The notes under the pieces: generated by a model
What the model saw: the letters and a program-made list of their open reading frames with translations, nothing else
What the model was told of the DNA's origin: nothing
The model's database searches: none
Source of the DNA: Epiperipatus broadwayi
Lineage: Eukaryota > Onychophora > Udeonychophora > Euonychophora > Peripatidae
Reading direction: 5' to 3'
NCBI GenBank assembly: GCA_028023455.1
Contig: JAQFVV010006238.1
Location: forward strand, 6,520,572-6,584,571
Length of the DNA: 64,000 bases
In this document: positions 24,546-33,599 of the stretch, piece after piece
Position numbering within the stretch: the first letter of the stretch is position 1
Layout of the letters: the number at the start of each line of letters is the position of its first letter
Program-made: the position numbers and the translations under genes

Positions 24546-25375
24546 CGATATATTAATAACCTTAGCCATGTTTTATTAATTTTCTAATTGAAAACAAAAT
24601 CTGAAGAGGTCAGTATTTTATGAATAACAGCTAGAATTAAAGGCTTTACATTTTGTTCTCTTGGGAAAGATTTATTATATGGGTATTCTTTCCTTATCAA
24701 TGAAACTTCATGTGACACTCATCATTAATGGAGTATAAAGCAAATATCAGAGTTTAAAACATAATTTGATAGATTTATCACAAGTCAACATTATTAGTTA
24801 GCATTTTTTTAAAAAACATTAAAAAATTTGTTCATTTTTTGAAAGTGTTTAGATGAAACATAAATGATGTTTATCTTCGGTTGTTCTGATTTACAAATAA
24901 GTTTTAAATATTAGATGTCTAGACCCATTTATTTAATTTTAGTATAAAATATAGATTTTATACAGAAGTGAACGTTTAGCACTTTCAAAACCTCTCACTA
25001 GGTGGAACAAAATAATATGCCATATTTTATGTTAACAGATAAACTTATAAAAACAAACATATATATTTTTAATACAAAATTTAAAACAACTTTATTTTAT
25101 TTAATGAGAAAATTATATATGTTTAGAGCAAATATGAGTTTGAATAAGAGTGAAATGTGCATCATCCTGAAAACAGTTAACTCGTGCAAATTCAAGATGT
25201 AACTTTGCTAAAATACTTGCTAGAACCTAGGATCCGAATAAAATAAGATCTTAAAGAATATAACAAATAAATGATTATAAATAATTTGATTAAGATAAAT
25301 ATATAAAATATAAATAACATTTAAACACAGATGTAATTTATTTTGATATAGTTAATGAGTAATATTTCAAGCATC
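24546..25375. other. AT-rich DNA, no feature recognised
   Basis: A 66-codon chance frame (25002-25202) has no family resemblance. Nothing else supported. Confidence 0.4.
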
Positions 25376-26100
25376 CTTCAACTATCCACACTATCTTCTA
25401 CAACTGATACATGACCACACACATGTAGAAAAGATAAATAATCTCCAATATACATATTTCACACTAAACCAGCACTCATCAGTTGATCCAGATTATCATC
25501 TTCAATACATATATACAATCAATGCCTAGTTTATATTAAGATAGGAAATCTTCAAATATTAATAGACAAGCTTCAATTTTCTCCACTCTCCAACCCTTTG
25601 GCCATCCATATTATTGAAAATCTGAGGATGAAATGCTCAAAGCCCTTGATGATGCCAATATAATTGTCATATTATTGTCATTGGGTATGACAATAATATT
25701 GGCATGATAAAGGACTTTGAACATTTCATCTTGGGATTGTTAATGATATGGATGGCTGAAGGATTGGAGAGAGAAGACTGAAGCTTGTCCATTAAGATTT
25801 GATGATTTGTTATCTTAATATAAACTGATCAGTGATTGTATATATAAGTTGGAGATGGTGATCTGGACCAACTGATGAGTGATGGTTCAGCATAAAATTT
25901 GTATATTGGAGATCATTTATCTTTTTCACATATATGTGGTCATGTGCATGTCCCTTATAATACATTAAGTTTAGTATAGACAATATACATGTATTTAAAT
26001 ATTACAAATTTAGCTTCTAATCTGCTCATTCCTCTTCTGTATAGGTAAATGGGCATATGGACTTCATCTCAGTGAGGTATCAGATTGCCTTAAGGTCATC
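25376..26100. mobile_element. Family B copy rearranged as a ~590-bp palindrome
   Basis: Left half (25376-25675) and right half (25680-25965) are imperfect reverse complements. The left carries AACCAGCACTCATCAGTTGA and the right CAACTGATGAGTGATGGTTC. Both carry CAATCAATGCCTAG-like and CCAATATAATTGTCAT-like blocks, meeting near 25677. From 25966 to about 26105 the sequence continues with the inverse of family B interior 15286-15400 (ATTCCTCTTCTGTATAGG, CCTTAAGGTCATC). The arrangement is a head-to-head joining of two partial copies. Non-coding. Confidence 0.75.
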
Positions 26101-26105
26101 ATGGG

Positions 26106-27720
26106 TATGACATTATATATATATATATATATAATACAAATAAAATGAAACTATTGTAATAACAATAAAAATAATAAATATATCAGTAATGAACACTTAT
26201 ATCCAGTCTTTCAATCCGCAGAAGTACCTTTGGTTAATTTCTTAACTCTCCTCAACTGCCATTAAATTTAAAATCGTTAATAGAAGAAAATGTCACCAAC
26301 TCAAATCCCATGAATCCCGAATTTTAACATTAGCAGCTTGTCTATTAATTACATTAATTTTATTTCTATTTATTAAAATTGCATTCTTAATGTTTTTTAT
26401 TACGGTTTCTCTTTTCATGATAAATCTTTATACTTTCAATATCAAACACATTTATATTTACATGTTCTTTCATGATACAAGAAAACTGAAGCAGTCATAA
26501 AATCTCTATTAGTTTTACTTTTCACTTACTTGTATAAAAATTCATGCTTCTTTAATTTTTTTTCAATACTGCACTCTGATTCACCTATGTATGATAACAT
26601 ACATCCACAAAAATTTTATATACAACATTATTTTTCTGCTTGATATGTATGACATTTTTAGAATTATTCACTAACTTATTAACATTATTTGTAATATAGA
26701 ATGAAACATTAATCACATCCTTATATATATCCATAAAAAAAATTTACTTGAGCATTTGAAATATATGGAACAGATATCCATTTTTTATTATCAGTCTTCA
26801 ATTCTTTTAAATTAATATAACTCTTTTTAAATTGACACAAAGTATTGCTAATCTGTTCCATCTTATAACCAACTTCAAGAAATTCCTTGGCAAATATCTC
26901 AATATTTTTTTAATTTATCACACTTGTAACAATATAATTTTTCATTACAAAATTAAAAAATCTAAATCTTGCTACCTTATGGATAATTGGTACTTTTGAT
27001 TTACAATTTATATATCCCCTTTTTTTGCAATGATTTTATTATTAATGTATAACTTAAAACTATTATCTCTTATTAGAATTATATTCTTCTCCTTTTACTT
27101 TCTTTGCATTTCTTCATATATTCATTGCTTTAACTCCCCTCATATACACTTTAATGCAAAAAAAATTAATTATTTCTTTATTTTCCTGACAGTTTCGACT
27201 CTCCTGCAGTCTTCATCAGAGCAATCTTAATTTCCTCTACCTTTTAAATAATATTTACTAAGGCTGTAACTTTATGAATAAACGTCTGAAAAATTCGAAG
27301 GTAGGGACCTCTACAGGCCTTAACAACAAGCTTATGATCAAATAACTGATTTTGTTAATTAAAAAGATAGAAGAAATTGAGATCACTCTGATAAAGTTTG
27401 CAGGACTGTTGAAACTGTCCTGAAAATAAAGAAATCATTAAAAAAAATTTTTGCTATGAGGGGAGTTAAAGCAATATATATTATCTCTTATAATAATTAA
27501 ATCCAAATACTTAATACTTTTATCCTGTTTCTTTTCAATAATTCATTTCAAGCCATTCAAATTATTTAACTCCTCTACAAGGAAATTTATAATATTTATA
27601 TTTTCACAAATAAAAACATTATCCAAAATATCTTTTGTAAATTTTAATATCTTTAAAATTACACATATCTAAAATACTTCTCTCATATGTAAACAAAGCA
27701 AACTTGCAAACTTGCACAAC
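26106..27720 (-). pseudogene. Penelope-like element, minus-strand copy (RT end, GIY-YIG)
   Basis: Reads leftwards from about 27720. In broken frames: YIRDVLD-like text equivalent to the region after RT motif B, an EELNNLNGLK-like block (near 27545-27580), then IPYISNAQ and NFCGCMLSYIGESECSIEKK (near 26620-26560), the GIY-YIG endonuclease core typical of Penelope-like elements. It continues to a 3' end beside (TA)n at 26113-26132. The 5' end is truncated inside RT, and several stops make it non-functional. It is interrupted at 27074-27479 by an inverted-repeat insertion. It faces a plus-strand copy starting at about 27721, so the two 3' ends point outward. Confidence 0.75.
27062..27491. mobile_element. 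Inverted-repeat insertion with 12-bp target duplication and ribozyme-like motifs
   Basis: Insertion 27074-27479 is flanked by ATTATCTCTTAT (27062-27073 and 27480-27491). Arms of ~110 bp: left contains ATTGCTTTAACTCCCCTCAT and right ATGAGGGGAGTTAAAGCAAT. The centre (27245-27340) carries the ~85-bp core also found at 13755 and 55890. One side has ~50 bp outside the arm, so the element is asymmetric like element A. Each arm holds a CTGATGA...GAAAC-type block (minus strand of 27192-27219, degenerate on plus 27388-27415). Non-coding. Confidence 0.65.
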
Positions 27721-29395
27721 AACAGGCTGTTAAGAGTTTTTAGGATTTGGGGAAAATACTATTGCTTCATTTGATTTTGTAGATAGAATTAAAAATATAG
27801 TGATTAATGAGAGATATTATTGCTTCATTGGATGTAAAGAAATAAATGGTTCTATTTGTAGAGTGGATTCCATAAAAATAATTGAACTTGCACTAAAAAG
27901 TAAAAGTGTTTGCAAATTTATAATATAATTTATTTTTGATTCTTTAAAATGTTTTGATGATAACATTGTTGCTTCTTTTGGAAATGGATATTACAAAATG
28001 TCTAGAAGTTGGCCTATGGGTCAGCCTGTTCTTGCACAAACTTGAATTTTGTTTTGTCTACATATAAGAGGAGTATTTTAGGTATCTGTATTTTTAAAGA
28101 TAATAAAATTTACAAAAGGTATGTGAATAATGTATTTATTTATGGAAATGCCAATATTTTAAAGTTGCTTGTAGAGGAGTTAAATAATTTGAATGGCTTG
28201 AAGTAGTCTATTGAATGGGAACAGAACAACAGTATTAAGTATTTAAATTTAATTATTACAAGAGATAATAGTTTATTAAAACAGGCAAAACTCTCCATAC
28301 AGTAGTGCCACTTAGTGCCAACCAGAGTAATCAATGGATGCCAGAGGCTTCTGGCATTGGCACTATTGTATGGAGAGTTTTGCCTGTTTTAATAACAGTA
28401 TCTGGTATCCATTGATTATTCTGGTTGGCACTGAGTGGCACTACTGTATGGAGATTTTTGCTTGTTTTAATAACAGTAATGTGCTAGCATAATAAATAGT
28501 GATCATGAGATAGTAGTTTAACAAATTATAAATTAATAATCAAACTATTGCAAAAAAGAGGATATATAAATTGTAAATCAAAAGTACCAATTATGCATAA
28601 GATGACAAATTTTAGATCTTTTTTGTTTCATAATGAAATATTGTGTCATTATCAGTGTGATAAATTAAAAAATATTGAGATATTTGTCAAGGAATTGCTT
28701 GAAGTGGATTATAAGATTAAACAGATTAATAATAATTTATGTCACTTTAAAAAGAGTTATAATGGTTTAAAGGAGCTGAAGATTAATAATAAAAAATGGA
28801 TATTTATTCCATATATTTCAAATGCTCAAGTAAAATTTTTTAAGGATGTATTTAATGTTTCATTTTATGTCACAAATAAGGTTAATAAGTTAGTGAATAA
28901 TTCTAAAAATGTCATACCTATCAAACAGAAGAGTAATGTTGTATATCAAATGTTTTGTGGATGTATGTTATTGAAAAAAAATTAAAGGAGAATGAATTGT
29001 TATTTACAAACATGTGAAAAGTAAAAATAATAGTGAATTAATGACTGCTTTAGTTTTCTTGGATCATGAAAGGTAATGTAAATATAAATTTAAGTTTGAT
29101 AAGGAAAGTGTTAAGATTTTTCATGAAGAGAGAAACCATAATATAAAAAAATTAAGGAGGCAATTTTAATCAATATAAATAAAATGAATATAATTAATAG
29201 ACAAGCTGCTAACATTAAAATTGGGGATTTGTCAGATTTAAGTTGATGACATTTCCTTCTGTTATGTTTGTTGAATTTAACAGCAGTTGAGGTGGGTTAA
29301 GGAATTAACTGAAAGTCCTTCTGTGGATTTGAAAGATTGTATATAATAGTTAATTACCATTGTATTTATTGTTTTTATTGTTATTACAATATATA
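27721..29395 (+). pseudogene. Penelope-like element, plus-strand copy (RT plus GIY-YIG remnant)
   Basis: Broken frames from 5': ASLDVKEINGSICRVDSIKII (RT motif A region, about 27824-27890), a GYYKMSRSWPMGQPV block (about 27985-28030, motif B with MGQ for the usual MGS), RYVNNVFIYGN (about 28118-28145, motif C with YVNN for YVDD), and EELNNLNGLK. After an element A insertion (28276-28506), an open frame 28548-28985 (145 aa) carries NNKKWIFIPYISNAQ and NVVYQMFCGC. There the YIGES block seen in the minus copy is missing. LDHE and FHEERNHNIKKL follow. 5' truncated and dead. The 3' end at 29395 adjoins (TA)n. Confidence 0.8.
28262..28520 (+). mobile_element. Inverted-repeat element A, copy 4 (three-arm form) in the Penelope copy
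   Basis: Insertion 28276-28506 flanked by GAGATAATAGTTTA (28262-28275) and GAGATAGTAGTTTA (28507-28520), 13 of 14 matching. It holds one forward arm (AACAGGCAAAACTCTCCATA) and two successive inverted arms (each ending GTTTTAATAACAGTA), then the 3' tail with GTGATCATGAGA. The extra arm suggests template switching or unequal repair. It interrupts the Penelope reading frame at the site equivalent to the insertion in the minus-strand copy. Confidence 0.75.
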
Positions 29396-30180
29396 TATAT
29401 ATTTATGGTTGATATTAGGTCTGCCATTAATTTAATTACTAGTTATGTGCTAATTATATATAGCCATTCTTAACTGGGCATGGAAAGTACAAAATAAAGC
29501 ATAACGATTCTTTAGTTTGCATTTAGAATCTATAGTGATGACACAGTCATTCTATATTAGTAATACCATCTCTGTAAGGTGAGAACAAATTTCAGAATAT
29601 AATAACTAGTGTCCTATATAACCTTTGTATGTATAATAGCATCAGAGATAAACTTTTAACTTGTAAAAGTTTGTTAAATTTAACGCTATACACTCCAGAA
29701 AAAAATATAAAAATTAAATCACTTTCATTTATTTTTCAGATTTTATATTGATGTTTAACCAAACAGTACTGCCTAGCATGAAATGTACATCTGTAGATGA
29801 TCATGTGACCTCACTGAAATTGACTTATAACCAAAGTTTAAAAATATAGAATTAATTTCTATTCATTTTAGTAACCTTGTAAACCTGCAACAAACTAAAA
29901 TATATGTAGAATTAATTTAATTGACATTCAGAGACATCTGCTGATTGAAATTTCATGCTTTCTAGAGTCATTGTCTGGTTGAAATATCCACTGAAGAGCT
30001 TGGACAATAAATAACATCAATCATTTTTATTCATTATGATTATGGCTTCAGCACTGAAGGATACAACATTATATTTCACTTCACTGGAAGTTACTGGATA
30101 TTATTTTTCAAATAAATGCTGTTTAAATTAATATTGATTATACAAAAGAAATTTTTGATAAAAAGATTATTCCTGGAGTA
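29396..30180. other. AT-rich DNA, no feature recognised
   Basis: No gene, RNA or known repeat recognised between the Penelope 3' end and the hAT element. Confidence 0.4.
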
Positions 30181-30946
30181 GTATATATCAGTGGTCTTCA
30201 ACCTTTTCACACCTGCGGACTGGCAAAAATAAGAATAAGATTTCACAGACCGGCAAAAGTTTACAGATAAATTTTCTTAAAGATGTAAACTGCTTAGCTT
30301 TAGATGAGTATAATTGTTATAACTGACCAAAAACAGCACACTAGTTACTGTGTATTGTAATAGTGTTGCTTACCTTCACATGCTGAACACTCTTTCTCGA
30401 GTTGCGCAGTCATACTGCTATAGAAAACAGTACAATAACAATCATTCTCATTAATGTGCTAGCATTTTATGTATATTATTTCATTGTTAAAACATGCAAG
30501 AATAAAATGTTATTCACCTGAATGTTGGGAAATATCACAGCTAGTGTAATTACATGACAATGATTATGATAAATGTAATATCTGTATTTAATGTTAAATA
30601 TACAAGATGAAGTTATATATATATAGTTTGTATAATAAAAAACTTTTTTTTTAATTTTGAATTTTTTTAAAAAAATAATAAAAAATTTAATTCTCCCCTC
30701 CCCCCACAAACATCTGTGATAAATAGAAAAAGAAATTAATTTACGTATGATTGATTAGATTTTGTTTTCATTCTGTTTCTTTTTTTTTAATCGGGTAAAA
30801 ATGCGATGAATAAATAAATAAAAATTGTTTATATTAATTAAAAGTTTAAAATCTTATTATTTTGTTATTACAAACTTTCCTGCCAGTCTTGCGTGTACCG
30901 GCAGAAAACTTCTGCGGACTGGCGGTTGAAGACCACTGGTGTATAT
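30181..30946. mobile_element. hAT-type non-autonomous element (MITE), 750 bp
   Basis: Ends CAGTGGTCTTCAACC (30189) and GGTTGAAGACCACTG (to 30938) are 15-bp perfect inverted repeats of the CAGNG type known for hAT transposons. Inward, GCGGACTGGC on the left and again near the right end extend the similarity. Flanking octamers GTATATAT (30181-30188) and GTGTATAT (30939-30946) match at 7 of 8, the hAT target size. No transposase frame; the 77-codon minus frame inside is chance. It must rely on a transposase encoded elsewhere. Confidence 0.9.
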
Positions 30947-31140
30947 TATCCCTTATTTTTGTAAGAAAGGATATGTAGGTCAGAGTAGTTTGTGCTTAAA
31001 TGAAAAGATAAAGATGCTTAAAAGTAGGGTCCGAAATAAATATCTCAGTTCTGCTTTATATATCCCTGAAAATTAATAAAAATATCAAATGGATTTTTCA
31101 CTTGTTAGTTTATAAAAAGTTTAAGCACTAAAAGTGCAAT

Positions 31141-31447
31141 CTCTGGAACCAATCTGAGGATCTTATACTCTAAAGCCTGTTATTTCACCACTGCACTAAA
31201 CACATAGATCCAACTGAAAAATCTTACATTTCAGAACCTGTGATTTCACTACTGCACTAAATTCTTGGAACCAACCTCAGAACCTTACATTCAAGAACCT
31301 GTTATTCCACTACTGCACTAAATCTCTCGAACCAAACTGAGAACCTTACACTCCAGAACCTCTCATTCCACTACCTCACTAAAGCCCTGGATTTATCCTG
31401 AGGACCTTACATCCCAAAGCCTGTCATTATTCCCCGATTGCACTCAA
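31141..31447. repeat. Minisatellite, period about 61 bp, five units
   Basis: Units carry GGAACCAACCTGAGAACCTT, then ACACTCCAGAACCTGT and CATTCCACTACTGCACTAAA, with unit starts near 31145, 31207, 31267, 31328 and 31389. More GC-rich than the surroundings. Units are diverged, so it is old or evolving fast. No reading frame is kept. Confidence 0.85.
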
Positions 31448-31479
31448 CCATGTAGAAAAAATATATAAATAGTATTTTG

Positions 31480-32840
31480 TAAATGACAATCTTCTTAAAT
31501 ATCAAAATTAATACATTATTCCAATCAGATGATACATCTTTATAACTTAGGCATTTGATATATAACTTTGTCAACAATTTTATATTGCATCACTGGCTTC
31601 TTTTAAGATATCAATTATAATGCCATCATTTTCTAGAGCTTTTCCTTCTCAGATTTTAATTATGTGTCTCACCTTTTCACTTAAAATGCTACAATTCAGA
31701 GAATCATAATAATAGTAAGGGATACTTTGTTTTTGTTCTTCAATACTATGTAATTGTAATTGTTTATAGAACTCTTCCATATACTTCATGATGTCATCTT
31801 TATTTTTAATAATAGTTCAATTTTTTTTCTAATTGCAGAAATAACTTGCTTTTCAATACCAAGTTGTTTCAGAAACTTTTATTCTTTTCTTTTCTGTAGC
31901 TTTCCTTCTCAATTCACAATTGTATTTTAGTTTTTTATATCTTTATTAACTTTTTTATACCACTAATTTCAATTTTTTTTCAACATATTATTTTTAATTT
32001 ATCTTTCTACTTTCCTTCATGCATTGTTTTGTGTCAGTATTAGTAAAGTGCTGTTTTTTTGTATCTACTGTCTGTTTAGCAACCTTTAATAGCATATCAG
32101 TTATGATTCCATTCAAATCTGAACTACCCTCAAAATCTGTTAATATTTGAAAATGGAAAAGTTCTAATTTAAATTCAATGGTTTGTTTCTGACGACAAGA
32201 AATATCCACTGCTAATAGTAGTCTTATCAATTTCTATCTAGTTTTGCATTAACACTTTTACATCTCACTAATCAAAGCTCACCTCTTGAATCAAATTCTA
32301 TTAATAATATTACAATCTAAAATCACACACATTTTCTGTTAGTCAAAATATAATCTCTCTCTGCTGCAATTTTATTTGGCTGCTTTTACGTTCATTTTCA
32401 TTTAGCATTTTTCTCAAAGAAAGAATTTATAATATATAGTTTTTCTTTTTCTACAAATTCTACAGTCTGTGCTCTCTCTGTCTTATTACTCACACTATAA
32501 CACAGAGTAATAAATGTATAACAATTCTTCCATGAAATTCTCTTATGATAATTTTTAAATGCGGTTTAGTCTGATCAAAACATTTTGTACGTCTATATAA
32601 AAAAATCCTCTATTTCTTTACTACAATGAGAAAGGTTAGGGTCATAAATTTGAATTATCTGTGTTTGGTATCTTCCATTAATTTCAATAACTAATTTGGC
32701 CAATTTGTCTGATGTACCTTTAGTCTTCATAATGTTGTTCCTCCATTTTTGTTTCAAATGACTCTTCATCTTTTTTTCTAGCTTCATAAAATTCAATAAT
32801 GTCCTGTTTAATAATAAATAGTTATTCTTTCAATTTGTGA
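31480..32840 (-). pseudogene. Decayed RTE-like LINE (endonuclease part)
   Basis: Minus strand, reading leftwards. An open stretch at 32796-32593 gives KLAKLVIEINGRYQTQIIQI followed by YDPNLSHCSKEIEDFF, which matches the apurinic-endonuclease domain of RTE-like LINEs (usually INGRYxLKIxQxYAPTSxxxDEExExFY). Further on in broken frames come an EREYILTNRK-like DYIL block and an F-x-RRTKCF-like block, then text reaching RT near 31560. Many stops. The family differs from the relics at 21850 and 33600. Confidence 0.65.
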
Positions 32841-33599
32841 CATCTTCCTTCACTTACAAGTGATCTTCATTTGTAAGTATCTAAATAGAAAGACATTGAC
32901 TGGCATCCTGAATACATGTTCAGAAATTCTTACCCATCTCTGTTGCCAACTATTGCCTTGGCTGATGACTTCACAACCTCAAGAAATTAATGCCATAATT
33001 TAGTTTTAATAATGGATGATTGTAAGTATATACATATGTGTAAAGTACATTCACACACACATTTATCCTGCTATCAGAAAAACTCAATGGATATTTCAAT
33101 AAAGAACTATCACGTGAGAAAAAAAGTTCTGATGGCTCCTGATCACAATTTCAAGCCAGTAAACCCATCTTGTTAGCTGCAACAATGAGAATTTAGGCAA
33201 TGAGCATTAAAAATTCTCCTAGCCTAATTCCTTTAGGGACTCATGGAAGAATCAATGAGATTTCTTTCAGCTAATAACAAACTAGTTTTGCAGCCACCTT
33301 TATGTATAATAATCACCTACATTTTCATCATTTTCTATGATCGATTTCCAATGTTTCTATAGTTATATATAGATCTATATTTATAATTTAAAACATGTTT
33401 TCAACAATCCATAATAATAATAAAAATTTCACTCAAATTTATTATATATTTATATTTCCATCCTTTAACTACACACCCAATAATGCTGATTCCAGTGTTT
33501 CTTCCTTTTTTCCCTTAGGCAAGCCTTTGAGGATTAAAAAAGCACTGTTGACAGGTTTAGTAAGCTGGTAGTCCTTAGTTGTGATCTTTTCCTAACATA
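32841..33599. other. AT-rich DNA, no feature recognised
   Basis: No coding or RNA signal recognised. The small inverted text ACTTACAAGTGATCTTCATTTGTAAGT near 32855-32880 is a weak hairpin. Confidence 0.4.

Noticed and set aside
28548-28985. Considered as an independent 145-aa host gene
   Set aside because: It aligns with the minus-strand Penelope copy at 26540-27040 and carries the linker between RT and GIY-YIG, so it is a piece of the element.
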